64,000 bases of DNA from Henricia sp. BOLD:AAB3569 (GCA_037783545.1 JBBELK010000015.1:1550001-1614000), one strand, 5' to 3'. Numbered from the stretch's first letter, positions 1-12,668 are shown. The notes: generated by a model not told the origin, from the sequence alone. Program-made: numbers and translations.

Positions 1-410
1 CAACGTGTCTGATAGTGAACATAATCCTCATTAGCAGATGTCACATGAAATGTGAGAATTCCACGAAAAGCCGGAGGCTGCTGGTTTGACCATACGCTGG
101 TGTGAGGAACAAAAGGTTTCACTTTGTTGTTGAATGCAATTCATTCAATCGCGTACAAGCAAATAATTGCACTGCTTTGGCATACCGGCACGCCAAGTAC
201 AAAGTTCTGGCCAAATGCCATCTTGCAGTTAACAATAAACGAGTATCTGTATGTACATACCAAATTTGATAACAAAGTCCACAAGTGCCAACGCCATTAT
301 TGCCGAATAGCCCAAATTTAGTCACCGGTTTGTGGACCTTGGCAAATTTGGCCTGGACTACATTTTTTTAATACCATCAGACTGCAAACTTACATCAATA
401 TTATATCAAG

Positions 411-3400
411 ATGAGTAGCTCAATACGGTCTAAAATTGCCCGGTCAAAGACGATCAAAGTCTCGCTAGCACTGGGAATTGTTTTCTACGGAGCGTTACTG
501 TTTGTCGGCACGTCGAGGCAGGAAGATCAGAGCGCCTACCCCTGGAACTCCGAGGCCGAAGGCACCAAGCGGTGGGTTCAGTTAAGGTACTCGAAGAGTA
601 GAAAACCGAGCTCAAAGGATAGCGTCACGGTGGACTTGAAAAACGGAACCAACGAGAAGGAAACAGTGACAACCAAAGACCAAACTAACGAGACACATGC
701 TGCTCCACAACAGGAACCGAGTCCAGTGCAACACACAGTCAAGGTATGTTGCCCGTCTTTATCGGTATAAGCTATTAAGATAATGTAGAACATATCAGAA
801 ACCTGTAGATTGCATTGATGATGGTTGATTATTGTATAGTGTACATATATCTACCATATACATGAGGGGTAATCCTGGCACTGTTGCCATTATTACCACT
901 GCCATCAGGAAATCACCAGAACCATTTCGCTTCAACTGGCTACCTGGCCAAGGTGCACAACCCTATTCCCCCAACAGCTCAACAAATATCGCTTAGGTTG
1001 AGAGGAAATTGAGATGAGTGTCTTGCCCACGGACACAAACATGTTGGCACTATAGTGGTGCTCGAACCCACAACCCCTCGATCACGAGCACGGCTGTGTA
1101 CCCAAGACCACGCAAGTTTTACATAGAAGAAAGTCTCTGTTTGGTTACGCCCATTTTGATACCCAATATTGTTCAGCAGTGTTCTCAGAGAAAAAGCAAA
1201 TGGACATTGTGGCGTGTGTTAAAACAAACGATACAGCATATCCGAAATAAATACTCTTTCAATTATCTTTGTTCACTATATTCTAAAAATTTTCTTTTAC
1301 TTAAATGCCTCAACTTAATCCAAAATGTTTTTTCCCTTAGAAGCAAAATCCGTTGTATCCGATACCTCGGCCTCCTGCCTTGATCTACTTTACTGTTTAC
1401 TACAAAAAGGACATTTAGGACATGCATCTGTCACCTTCAAACTTACACTGAAACCACGACACTTACAAATTTATTGTGAAATTACTCGGACCGTTCTTTT
1501 CGTAGTTAATGCAAATCGTATATGACCTGATAGCCGTAAAATAATAGAAGAAATAATTGAATTTATCACGCAAACTTTTGCTGCAAAGAAAAAAATGCAC
1601 TTATATAATGCATGAATAGCAGTCGCCATTATTTTCAGATCTTCAAGACGCCGCTTTCTACCAACGACTTTTTTTTGTTACTTATTTACGTTAGAAATGC
1701 ACCAGAAGTCTTACGTCTTTGACGAAATATTCAAAGTGGTTCCGAGATCGGTACAAGCCGAAAACCAAGATGTTTCTGGACAAAGGAGACGTTGGGAAAT
1801 ACAGCAAACAGCTAACACGTGGACTGCCGTTTGGCTTCAAAGGCCAAAATATAACAGGTGACGTCATTTGCCAGGGTAACTGGGTCTAAACAATGGCTGG
1901 TAATCTAAAACACCCATTACTAACGCGCTGCAGGGAAACGGTTCGCTGGTTCAACACACAAAGGTTTTTACTTTATTATTCCATTGTGTCGAGAAATGAG
2001 GCTGCCTTATAATAACCTGACTAGATATATACAAACAATTAGTTCAAGTTTAAAGGCCCTCTGTATCATTTGCAAGATAAAACTTTTTACAGATTCGTGG
2101 AATAAGAGTGTTACATATCTAAGGAAGAATGTTGGTAAACTAGCCTGAAGAAATTTTAGCTACATAAATGCATCAATGCTTCAGAAAACCTTGAAAATCT
2201 ATACATGTATATGGATTTTTTGTACTACCTTCGGTTGTCAATTTCCAGCATGAAATACCATTTTGGACGGAAATAAATCCATGTGGTGTTTGTTACCATG
2301 TGTGTTTGTTACCAACACTTTGAGTAAGGTTTTTCTTGTGAACTCATGAAAAACAAAATTGGGTCATTGCAAATGATACAATGGGCATTTAAGTTTTCTT
2401 TTACTCGATGCTATAGTTTTTATGTATTCGATCTAATGACTGAAACGTTAAACCTTTTGGAAATATAACAACGTTATTATTTTAATCACCTTTTTAGTTT
2501 TCGACCAAATTCTGAACCACAAAAACTTCATCAACCCGCCAGTCTACGGCCCCAACGGCAAGAATGGGTGCGCGCGATGTGCTGTGGTGGGCAGCGGGGG
2601 TATCTTGAATGGATCCGGTGCTGGAGAAGAGATAGACGGTCATGATTTCGTCTTCAGGTCGGTTTACGTTAAAGAGAGATTACATTGGTAAAATGTTAAC
2701 AAATGTCGTAATCTTCATGTGTGATTGAGGATGATAAAAAAAAAAACCTGTGCATACTAGCACTATGAGCAACTAACAATGGAAATTTGGCACACACCAT
2801 TGTTAATAACAATGGTTTGTGCCCAATTTCCATTGTTAGTTGCTCATAGTGTAGACTGTCAGGAAAACGGTCATATTACCACGGTAATGAAGGGTTTAAT
2901 TTTGTTCACATGAGGGTGCTCTCGTAAAAGATATCATGTCGGGTGGAGTCGTTGCATTGGGCAGTTGGGACAACTTCTGCTTTTCATTTAAATAAGGTTT
3001 TCGGTCAAAATGTTAATGACAATTTTAAGACGTTGCAAATCCTGTCTATATACGGATGTCAATAACATGCCACTTAAAGGGACAGGCTCGTCAATGCGCG
3101 CGCGAGGCCAAATTCGTGCCACGAAATACGCAGCTCCATAGCAAAGGCATGGAGCTGCGTATTTCGTGGCACGAAATTGGCCTCGCGCGCGCATTGACGA
3201 GCCTGTGCCTTTAAGTTGCTTTATTATTTGTTCGAATACTTAGCCAAACGCACCATACACCAGCCGTACCCAACAATCCAAACTGTAACGGCCAGGTCGA
3301 TCGATTTAACCGAACTCTCAATGAAACCTTTCTGACCAACAGGCTAAACAGGGCTATCTCGAAGGGCAGGTTCGCTAGGGATGTTGGAAAGCGAACCACA

Positions 3401-4999
3401 TTCTACACTTTCTTCCCGGAATCCCAGCAACTGTGGGAAGTTCAGGATAAGGTAAAATACAGCAATTTGCTTTTTTTGTTGGAACTGAAAGATGTGCCGA
3501 TATTTGTATTATTATTATTATTATTAAATGGTTTACGGCAATAACAAAGACCAATATCTGTTGCTAGAATATACAAAATAATACACATAAAATAAATAAT
3601 TGTACCCACGTGATTATAATATAAACGTACGTGGTCGTGGTAACATTTACAACTGAAAGCTATGAACTAATTACACATAGGGCCTATAACAAAAAACTAA
3701 AGTTACTTTTCCGTGGCTTGGGCAAAGCACTTTTCATGTTATTAATTAATCATTATAATAATTCATCTTTCAGGGTATGATGGCTTTCTACACAATGTTC
3801 AAAGCATACGACGTAGCCTACGCGCTGAAAATGATTCAAGGGGACAAATCGCCAACATACAAGACCAAACCATCATCACGGTTAGAGCTTATATGCCTTT
3901 ACCAGATTACCAAGTATGCCTGAAATGCTTTGCTGCATATGAGGGTTTATTTGTTTAAAAGGACATCGTTACTGGTCATTTTAATGTAAAATTATTAAAA
4001 GGTAGCGTTTTTCAAATTCGAAAATTTCTTCACCAACTTAAGATCGCTCTTCGGGGCACGTGGCACGTTTCCTTTTATGAACGCACGAGAAAAGTAAAGG
4101 GAAAACATAACTTCGAACTGGAATAGACCGTATCGAATAGCCGCCATCTTGAGGGGGGAATTTCTTTGTTACTCGAGGACATGCAAGGTTGCGTATATTG
4201 TGCTTACATTGTTGAACAGTTTGAGTAACGAAAGGTGCCCCACAAGATGGCGGCTAATTGATACGGTCTATAGACTATAAAGTATATACGACGGCAGTTG
4301 CGAGAGTACCTGCATGAGTCTTAATAATCTCTGGTAATCTGAAACGTTCACTGCTGAAGCGCATGGAATTCGGAAACGGTTCACTGGTTTTAGTGTAGAC
4401 CCTGTAACCTTTGAAACACAAAGGGTGACGTTTTCACTTTAGGTGAAGTATAAAATGCTCCAATTGATGTGCTTCCACGCTCATGGTGTTAAGCATTACA
4501 CTGCAATTTCAATTTGTGTGTTGTAACTTTAGCACAACGTTTCTTCCTTTTTATAGCGGCTTCAAAAGACCTGAATTACACCCGAGCAAGTTAAAACTCA
4601 TCCATCCTGGTTTTGTCAACTACGTTTCTGAAGCGTACTTGCAAAAAAAAGCAAGACCAACAACAGGTATTAAAATCGATTATTTTTTCAATAATTATAG
4701 TAATCTGGAAATAATTAGAAACCAGTTTTAGTTGTTAGGCCATACCCTGGGTAAATGGGTAAAATTGTTTTCTCATTTGAACAGGATCGATAGTTGCAGT
4801 TCTAGCCCTTCATATCTGCGACGAGGTGACAATGTACGGCTTCGGCTACGACCCTCGGTTTACCATGCATTACTACGATCACAAGTTTATCAAACACACG
4901 AAGTCGTCCACCGCCTCGCACAACGTGGAAAACGAACGGACATTATGGTCGAAACTTCACGAACAGGGCGTGATTCGACTATTCAAGAGGGATTTGTGA
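411..4999 (+). CDS. ST6GALNAC-like: ST6GalNAc-type sialyltransferase (GT29), complete, 7 exons
   Basis: Exons: 411-743, 1695-1857, 2498-2657, 3343-3451, 3774-3880, 4557-4666, 4785-4999. They sum to 1197 bp (398 aa plus stop), all introns are GT..AG and every phase fits. The enzyme would transfer sialic acid from CMP-sialic acid to O-glycans in the Golgi lumen. The protein is type II: a short basic N-terminus, one membrane span at about residues 15-33, then a polar stem with NGT and NET sites. Sialyl motif L begins at CARC (190-193) and runs through GSGG and HDFVFR to RDVG (231-234). Motif S begins at HPGF (307) and includes RPTTG and Cys339. Motif III is HYYD (356-359). Motif VS is HNVENE (373-378), the HX4E form. 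The two cysteines expected to form the L-S disulfide are present. The family is sure. ST6GalNAc I/II-like rather than another ST6 subgroup is inferred from the overall motif spacing. The start is the first ATG before the membrane anchor. Confidence 0.93.
886..1095 (-). repeat. SINE-like repeat ending GGTGCTCGAACCC, copy 1 (ST6GalNAc intron 1)
   Basis: CACTGCCATCAGGAAATCAC, CCAGAACCATTTCG, AACAGCTC..AAATATCGCTT and GTGTCTTGCCCACGGACAC recur at 52096-52330. The GGTGCTCGAACCC end looks like box B read from the other strand. Confidence 0.65.
2050..2392. repeat. TTAA-type inverted-repeat element (ST6GalNAc intron 2)
   Basis: The left end TTTAAAGGCCCTCTGTATCATTTGCAA is mirrored at the right by TTGCAAATGATACAATGGGCATTTAA. 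There is no coding frame. Confidence 0.75.
2753..2857. repeat. About 100-bp hairpin (ST6GalNAc intron 3)
   Basis: CACTATGAGCAACTAACAAT at 2760-2779 is mirrored at 2833-2852 (ATTGTTAGTTGCTCATAGTG), with CAATGG..CCATTG inside. It is a nearly perfect stem and no gene is evident. Confidence 0.75.
3073..3215. repeat. GGCTCGTC foldback MITE, copy 1 (ST6GalNAc intron 3)
   Basis: This is a near-perfect long hairpin: TTAAAGG(G/C)ACAGGCTCGTC at the left, its inverse at the right, and an AGCTCCATAGCAAAGGCATGG tip. The arms carry GCGCGCGC and CGTGCCACGAAATACGC. It is flanked by TTAA. Family members recur at 34861, 37621, 50812, 57949 and 60693. Confidence 0.85.
4122..4273. repeat. ATAGACCGTAT foldback MITE, copy 1 (ST6GalNAc intron 5)
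   Basis: ATAGACCGTATCGAATAG and CCGCCATCTTG at the left are mirrored by CAAGATGGCGGC and ATACGGTCTATAG at the right. It also occurs at 51000-51139. Confidence 0.8.
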
Positions 5000-5564
5000 T
5001 GTTTGCGAATTGTTTTGGACTAAAACTGAACCGCAGTCTTTCGTAACTTTTCATTGTGCCTTTTGAGGAGGCTTCCGACAGCGCCAGAACTGAAACATTT
5101 TTTGGCAAAACAGCAACTATGTCTTGTGGAAATGTGATTGAAAAAAATGCCACCCGAAGTTTCACTCGGCCGTCAATTTAGAGGACATTGAGCAACGACT
5201 GTGGGGTCCTTCCACGATCGAGTTCAAAAGGAGGCTTTACCTGCAAACCGCCATGTTTTACAATGCGTATTAGTGCGGCCGACATGTACGCAGTGGGTTA
5301 TTTGTACTGCATGACCAGCCTGACTCGCTGTGTGTGGACCGAGGGACTTCCTATATAGACGATATGCTCTCTGACGTCACATGCCCAACGTTAAGCGCAC
5401 GTATCGTGTTTTGCATAAATTTGGTTTAGGAAAGAGGTCGCATGCCAAATTGTGTGACCTTTGGCATCACTACCAAACCAAATGTTTTACATCGTCTATA
5501 CACCCGCCATAACTGATGCCACCCATTGCACCAGGCAGTGCACAGTGTTACAAACAGTTAGATA

Positions 5565-5722
5565 TCAAAACTAGAGTGCGCACTCTCAATACATGATGTG
5601 CCGATATGGACGCCGCCATTTTGGCTTAACGCTATGGGTGCACAGTGGGGAACGGTGTTGGTGTTGCCCACTTTGCAGTCATAGCGTTAAGCAAACATGG
5701 CGCCGCCACACACGTGACTTGA
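5565..5722. repeat. Inverted repeat around GCTTAACGCTATG
   Basis: CGCCGCCATTTTGGCTTAACGC faces GCGTTAAGCAAACATGGCG across about 50 bp. It is a MITE-like foldback. Confidence 0.6.
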
Positions 5723-6913
5723 ATAGCCAGTGCAAACTCTAGTTTTCTATATCTAACTCTATGGTTACAAACCACCTTGTTCGAAGTGACGATGATGTGT
5801 AAGATTTAAGAGCTAAACACCCATGGCCGTTTGCGTGCAACAACATTTGCATAATCATTATGGTGTGACGCCCCCAATTCTTCACTTTCAAATGGAGGTG
5901 CAGTTTAGAAAGTCGCATACTATGGGCGAGTTTGTTTTGGACGGATTCAGATCTGCGCAGATCCAATTCACGTGACTTGAATTCCTAGTTGAGAGCAGTT
6001 TCGTTTGTTTCTGCGCCGCGGTATTAAACAAAACTCGGGATCTTGATTCGTCGTGAAACAAGCACGCCCTATGCTATTGATTTTACGAAGTGCACGCCAT
6101 TGCCTACCAACCAGCAGTCTGCGGCTTCTTTGTGCCATTTTTTTCCTACGATGAACACGGTATTGATATAGCAAAAAAAAATGGTCAAGTAATACTGAGT
6201 GTGCATGTGAAAGGAAGTACATGTACGTCATCAATTCAGACGCTATATTCGTGCGAAACATGCAGGCAAAAAGCAAATTAACCCTTTTTAAAGTAATTTA
6301 TAAGCGGGTATATACCAGTGACAAGAGTGACGGCTATACTATGAGGAAAACGCAGAAGTCGCATGCGTGGGTCTTTAAATGAAAACAGGAGCCAAGGTGA
6401 GACATTTGTGTGCACCTGTGTAAAATGGCTTTTTCAAGTGACAATATTTTAAAACAAATAGTATAGGATATTTAAAATAAACAGTCGACCATGTATTGAT
6501 ATTATAGTTTTTGATAATATTCGGGAATCTAACCGCGTAAAGAGGGACATCAAAGTATTTTCAACGTGATTACATTTCAAACTTTTTTACCGTTCCTTTC
6601 TGGAAAAGGTAGCTGCTGGTTTTACCCACCTTATACTACGTGTTAGTCTATGACATACAACATTAAATACAAGGTATAGCACTTCAAAGGCTAACTGAAT
6701 TATGCATGAACTTTCGTATAGCAAACAACTATACTTTGCATCTGATGTGTCTTGAAATGTAGCCCGAACCAACCAGAATTTTGTTTCAGCTTTTTAAAAA
6801 ACGTAGGTCTATGCCTGTCAGTTTGCGTCGTGGAGTGCTAACTTCAAACGTGTGCCAAAATAAGTAAACACTTCGGCGGCAAGCTGATTTAACTGGTCAT
6901 TTTTGTAATGCAT

Positions 6914-7043
6914 GTATACACTACTCGTAATAAATTGGGGATGTTGTCAATTTTGGAATTTGTCCCCGAAATGTTTTCACCTATTCCTGTGACAAAGTGT
7001 GATTTTGTCTAATCAAAATCATCCCTGCGTTGTTGCTATAGGT
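6914..7043. mobile_element. Mariner-like MITE, decayed copy 4
   Basis: TATACACTACTCGTAATAAA, ATTTTGGAATTTGT and GTTTTCACCTATTCCTGTGAC follow the family order. The right end is lost. Confidence 0.55.
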
Positions 7044-7061
7044 ACCGGTATATAGACAAGC

Positions 7062-7216
7062 TCTACAGCCGATTTTACGAAAGATTGCGCAATTTTGAAA
7101 ATGGCATAAGACTTATAGCTTGCGTGTAATTATCACAGGAATGCTGCGCAGCTTACGCAATAAAAAGTTGCGCAAGCATGCTTACGCAGTGCGTAAGGAT
7201 TCGTGAAATCGGCTGC
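7062..7216. repeat. GCCGATTTTACGAAA foldback
   Basis: GCCGATTTTACGAAAGATTGCGC at the left faces TTCGTGAAATCGGC at the right. The inner parts are rich in TTGCGCAA and CTTACGCA. It is a small MITE-like hairpin. Confidence 0.5.
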
Positions 7217-7430
7217 GGGACAAGCTTTGCGGTCTAGCAACCTTTTGTTATACTGCATGGAATTTGCATGTAGATTAAGAAAATACGCTATTATGTCGTA
7301 TGTGCCTCAGTCTACACATGCAGAACCAATTTGATCTTTGTACCAAAAATTTGCGCGGCAAAAGTATATACTAAAATTACATTTTACACAGTCTAAATAG
7401 ATGGATTGAAATTCACCCGACTTAATAGGC

Positions 7431-7669
7431 CTATTGAGCTCGTGCCAATGACGTCATTTTGGGAGTAAAACAATGCCGCGTCGTTGTGGAAGCAATGTGC
7501 GTGTCCATAGCGTGCGTAACGTGCAATGATGAGGTTCCCATTGGTGAATTAAACCGCGTTACGCCCACCAGAGACACACACAACGCGCACGCACATTGCT
7601 TCCACAATGACTCAGCATTATTTGACTCCCAAAATGGCGTATTCGCACGTGTTCGAAAGGGGTCAATAG
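7431..7669. repeat. CTATTGA/TTTTGGGAGT inverted-repeat MITE, copy 1
   Basis: CTATTGAGCTCGTGCCAATG and CATTTTGGGAGT at the left are mirrored by ACTCCCAAAATGGCG and GTCAATAG at the right. The centre contains GTAACGCGGTTTAATTCACC in the reverse sense. Confidence 0.85.
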
Positions 7670-8786
7670 TCCAAATATATGGGCCAATTTCGTATGGCTA
7701 TTTGGCACAAACAAATTGCTTCATCCAAAATTTGTTTGCTTTATAAAAAATGGGTTATAGCAGTCAATCTTATGTAATGTGCATTACAGTAATTTAACTG
7801 GTGTTCTGCTATTCTCGGTAAGAACACAAGTTGCGGTTTAAACTATGAACCCACTGTTGAAGGCAAACAAATGTTTGATTAAGCAATTTTTCCCCTGCTA
7901 AACAGCTTTATGAAATTGGCCCCAGCTATTCAGGAGCGGCAGTCATACAACTTGAAAATCGCCCTCCCCATGCTTGCACATAATAATTACATGCCCGTGG
8001 TGATGATGGCTCCGCCAATTTTATGTAACATAGGCCTAGTATATTATTGTTGTATATTGCAATTGTAGTGTTTTTTTCTCTCTAATTTACTTAAGATTCC
8101 ACGTATTTTTTGTGTAACTCTCGTCTTTGTGAGGCTGATGAATTGTGCATTTTAGCTGCATTTTTACTTTACCGTGTGTAATGCATATTTAAAATTGATA
8201 TAAATTCTTGGCGCCAATATTATTGTGAGGGGTGCTAAACCATGGAGAAAATACACGCCGAAAGAAATATGACATGACCGTGCGAAATGATGTCGCGCAG
8301 TCTGGACCATGCCCATTGTAATGGCGTTCTGGGCAGTACCGGAGTACCACCTGGAATTTCCGTCATATTTTCGTATTTACAATGCACCATTTGCATTGAC
8401 GAGACCATAAATTTTACTTCGTGAGGTGACAAGAAAAACCTGACTAAAAGTGTTGATAGCAATGCATGACGGTAACAAACACTGCATGATTTACAACTTC
8501 AGTAATTGGAAAAAAAAAGGCCAAAATATGGTTAGGAAAATTTCAGTAAACATGTAGGCCTACATTTTAACCACATTTAAATTGCCTACATTTATTTATT
8601 TAATACAGATTGTGAATAAACTCAGAGAACGTTTTATCTTTTAATAATATCCGACTTCATTGTTGTACTTTTTTTATCACACAATGCAGATGGTTTGGCG
8701 GAATGATTGTTGCTTGTGGGGTTTTGTTAAATACGAGGTTCTCACAGCAATCGGCATAATGCCACAGTATGCTGATCACCGATAAG

Positions 8787-9041
8787 TAAGGCCCGCTTCA
8801 AACGCCTAACGTCTGCCGTGTCTAATTCAAATAATGGCCACAAATTTGAATTAGACACGGCAGAAGTTCGGCGTTTGAAGCAGAATGTCACAGAATTGTG
8901 TCATCTTGAGAGAAAAAACACATCATCGTTCGACAGAAAAACGACGTTTGAAGCAACTGCCGAAATTCTGCCGCTCTTTTGCCGACTCCAATACATTGCA
9001 TTAGTCACGGCAGAAGTTCGGCGTTTGAAGCGGGCCTAATG
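8787..9041. repeat. AGGCCCGCTTCAAACGCC MITE with a doubled inverted end
   Basis: The left end (CCCGCTTCAAACGCC.. TCTGCCGTG) is mirrored twice: near by at 8853-8882 and at the true right end (9005-9039, ACGGCAGAAGTTCGGCG..CGGGCCT). The inner mirror makes a short hairpin. Confidence 0.7.
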
Positions 9042-10370
9042 TAGTTGACGATTAACCTTTACGGAAACTACAAGGCCTACCGCTTATAATTTTGACAGTA
9101 CACCACAAACGAGTTGGTCGACAAACTTTACTTCGTGAATTTGTTTACATTTTGTTAGCATTTGTTTTAATAAAAAAAATTACGAAAATGTAGGTATAAT
9201 GAGGCAGCGTTTTCAGCACAATGTTTGGCACAAACGCTTATAGACAAAAAAAGCAGTTCTGCGCTGTGAACACGTGCATGCATCTTCCGGTTATAAAGAC
9301 GTTTTCTATAGGGGCGTTCGAGATGCTTACACCGGGTAACACCAACTTACACCGGAGCGTTCTTTTAGCCATCACGTGATACACGAGTCTGCCCCGGTGG
9401 CAGCCACCACTGCCCGAGCTCGCGGCTGTGTCTCGGGTGTAATGACGTCATCTAGTAACCCGCGAGTAGTAGTTTGGAATCGCGACGCGAGTACGAAGAT
9501 AAACACAGATTTATGACACAAAATAAAAGGGAATAGGGCTATAAATACGTTTTTCTTAATCAGTAGATGTCTGTGGCCAAAGGTGCGGGAATAGACTAGT
9601 AAACCTCACCCTCTGTACCGTGTGTTACTAAGGTTACTGGGTACTAAACACTAAAACCATCTTAGAGCTGCACTTTACCAATTGGCGTTTCTGATTGGCC
9701 AGCGAATGTTTAGACCCAATTACCATGGCAACTGCAGAAGACATTAGTATAATCTATCTCCGAAGTGTATTTTACCGTTGTAAAGTTGTACATGTATATT
9801 ATTGCCGCGACCTGAATAGTTATATCCGTTTGTGAAATAATAACTTCGGACTTGGAAATGTTGGTTTTTAAAGTAGTGCAAGATATGATCGGAGCGTGGC
9901 CAACATTAGAAGGTAGGATTTGTTCACCATCCATTTTGTTCAGATTCGAAGTTGTTTTTCTGTCGTAATTTTCCACATCCAAATACCATTCAATATGCAA
10001 AAACAATTATACTGTCAATGAATCATCACCTATACTTAAAGGGAAATGTTTTTAAAAATATAAAGTTGACGTATAATGACAAACAAAACAAAGATTATTA
10101 GACAGATTTCCACTGGTCTTCCTGGCTCATTTTAATATTCAAAGAGTCACGCATGGCTGTGCATAAAGCGCACTTAAAAAACGACTTAAATTTGTTAAAA
10201 GCCTAGCAACGACTTTTCAGTGCGTTGCGGACTGTGTATCTCTAGGGGGGAAAACCTGCACATTGGGCATCATTGCAGTGTTATGCTATGCTGTGAGGCA
10301 TCGAAAAATTCAGATACATGTACCGGTAATTTGCTTCAATTTCTGCTACTTTGGCGAGCTCATATACGTC

Positions 10371-11141
10371 ATGATGATTCGGGAAACTCTCCTTTTTATG
10401 AGCTTTTTGCTCGGCGCTGTTCTGGCCTCTATCTGCCCATCTGAATGGCAGCAATTCGGCCAGTCTTGCTACCATCTGCTACCTGAGACAATGACCTGGC
10501 GTGAGGCTAACAACACCTGCTTCAAAAAGGGAGCGATCTTGGCCCTTCCCGAGTCACCCAAGGAGCAACATTTCACATGGAATATGCTCCTTCAGAATGA
10601 CCCAACAGGTTTGATCAGTATCTGGATCGGTTGCAACGATATCGACATTGAGGGGAGATGGCACCCTTGCCCACTGAAGAATTATGGTAGTGCTCACGGT
10701 TACGAGAACTGGAAGACTGGAGAGCCAAAAGCTGGACTGAGAAATTTTGACTGCGCAGTCGCTCACAGAGTCTATGACGGCAAGTGGATTGAGAGATCCT
10801 GTTATGAGCAAAAACAGGCAATCTGCAAGTTGGAGATTATCACCGCCCGTACTGCCAATAACGCCCGTACCGCCAATAACCCCGGATACTGCCTTCGCAT
10901 CGGCGCAGACGGCCGAGTCGGCTCCCGCTGCCCAGATTCTGGACACGTCATCAAGGAGCTACCGGCTACCGGCGTGATGTCGTGCGGTAAGGCCTGCCGA
11001 GCCGAGCCCGGGTGCCGCTCCTTCGGTCTGGTGGAGCAAAACAACAGGAAGGCGATGTGCCAGTTGTACAACACGACTCGTCAGGGTCACGGAGATATCA
11101 AGTACAAAAAGCTTGGAAGTTGCCTTTTCTTCGACATGTAG
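10371..11141 (+). CDS. Secreted C-type lectin domain plus PAN/Apple-like protein, intronless CDS
   Basis: One open frame encodes 256 aa from the ATG at 10371. The frame is open upstream to another ATG at 10263, but 10371 is preferred because it gives a classic signal peptide (MMIRETLLFMSFLLGAVLAS). Residues about 21-155 form a C-type lectin-like domain: WQQFGQSCY, WIGCN, EGRW, YENWKTGEP, DCAV, GKW and a final AICK. The usual EPN calcium motif reads EPK, so classical mannose-type calcium binding is doubtful. A linker follows with a duplicated ARTANN hexapeptide. The last about 85 residues, with six spaced cysteines including CGKAC and GCRSF, resemble a PAN/Apple domain. An AATAAA lies at 11489-11494. 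A 5' non-coding exon is possible because AG acceptor-like sites occur near 10218. A role in glycan recognition, immunity or adhesion is inferred from family knowledge only. The call is sure for the lectin domain and moderate for PAN. Confidence 0.85.
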   Translation: MMIRETLLFMSFLLGAVLASICPSEWQQFGQSCYHLLPETMTWREANNTCFKKGAILALPESPKEQHFTWNMLLQNDPTGLISIWIGCNDIDIEGRWHPCPLKNYGSAHGYENWKTGEPKAGLRNFDCAVAHRVYDGKWIERSCYEQKQAICKLEIITARTANNARTANNPGYCLRIGADGRVGSRCPDSGHVIKELPATGVMSCGKACRAEPGCRSFGLVEQNNRKAMCQLYNTTRQGHGDIKYKKLGSCLFFDM

Positions 11142-12139
11142 ATAATTTATGGCTCAACGGAAATCCTGCACAAGAAACTATTTTCAGTACTCCAAAAAAG
11201 GGAAAAAAAAAAAGACAAATCACCTTTTGTGTATATACTAGCACTATACTTTAAAACAAAAATCACTACGATAGTTTACTTAGTGGGAGTCAATCACTTT
11301 TATTCACTAATTCCCGCTTGAATTAAAACCACCCTGAATAGGGCCACTTTTGCGAGCTCGACTGTCAAAAGTACTTAGTTACAGTTTAAAATGAAATACC
11401 CCACAACACAATGATGTGCAATTTGTACACTAGATAACACGTTCAACTCTAGAAAAAAATAAGCATACCAAACCTGTGGGGCACACAAAATAAATTATTT
11501 ACGAGCTCGGCGCATCAATTTCTGCCTATTTAGTGTTGACTCCCGAACGGTGATGCTCCTTTGATACGATTTCACTGCTATATACATGACTTCTTGACAA
11601 GATAATTTTAGCAAAAATACAAATATTTTATTGAAACAGGGTTCTGTTTAAAGCAAAACCGTTGTTATAAAATTTTCACTCAGAACACCAACAGGCCTTC
11701 AGAACCACAAACCCTCAATTTGAAAAAAAAAATGTAACTGTACATAAAAAACAGAACACTGTGAAACTATTTCGGAACTGAAAGATTTTGTAGAACTGGT
11801 CCAACCAGTGGTTTTACACAATTTAGAAAAAAATCTTTTAAGAAGCTCTTTTAAAACATTTTTTGAAAATTAAAAAAACAAATTGTAAACATTTACAAAA
11901 GCCAAATTGTCGTTTTTTCGGATGAAGATTTGAGTTTGTAGTTAAAATATTTCGGTCCACATCGATGCGTACCATTTACAGCGTCTTGTAAATAATCGAT
12001 AATTTTCCTAATAATTCCACTTGGAATTATTCGACACAGTTACTTTTACTAAGTAATTGACTCACTCAGTTTTTGACCTTTTATAAAACCGAGACAAACT
12101 GTATATTAAACTTTCTGAATATCAATTGAAAGCTTAAAA

Positions 12140-12668
12140 TTCAAATAAATTATTATCTGTTTTTGATTCTGGGAATAAAACCATTTAAAATCAAAATGAA
12201 GATATCAACTTATCCGAAGAAATTTCAGCACTGTCAAATGTACATGTACTACGTCTTCTAAAAACATGAAAAAAATCCATGCGTTTTACCGGTCTTAGCT
12301 GGGTGTTTCAAATATTCGTTCTCAGTCGGTCGCGTACTCTGTAGCTCATGTCATGCACTCTGTGGCGCGCGGCATACTGCGTGTGTGCGCGAGCCACGCG
12401 ATGCAATAAAAAATACATTGCGTTGGAACAGCATACACGCAGTACACAGCGCCCATTTCGGACCCCCCAAATGAAAGTAAATCTTTTGCAAACGATCTAA
12501 ATAATTTCATCTTCCTGGACTATTTCCTGGTAAATTATATAATATCAGGCGGAAACATTTCATTGGATAGTTGCTACTAGTTCAATCTTTACTTTGAGTA
12601 AGGTTTTCCCTGTCAACTCGTTCATTAACTTTTGGGGTCATTGCAAATGATACAGTGGGCTCTTTAAG
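12140..12668. repeat. TTAA-type element with TTGCAAATGATACAGTGGGC end, copy 2
   Basis: It shares about 500 bp with 20080-20566: AATAAAACCATT, CCGAAGAAATTTCAGC, GGGTGTTTCAAATATTCG and the GGGTCATTGCAAATGATACA end. The left edge is uncertain. Confidence 0.7.

Larger units (their letters stand above)
5000..10370. other. Intergenic spacer between the sialyltransferase and lectin genes
   Basis: Apart from the listed repeats, no exon with family similarity or a consistent splice pattern was seen. A GC-richer patch at 9330-9500 has CACGTG, GACGTC and many CG pairs and may be regulatory, but nothing defines it. Confidence 0.5.

Noticed and set aside
8818..9039. Small protein with TAEVRRLK repeat
   Set aside because: The repeat is the inverted end of a MITE read in one frame.
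10263..10370. Upstream in-frame start of the lectin gene
   Set aside because: It would bury the clear signal peptide behind 36 extra residues. The second start at 10371 gives a normal secretory N-terminus.
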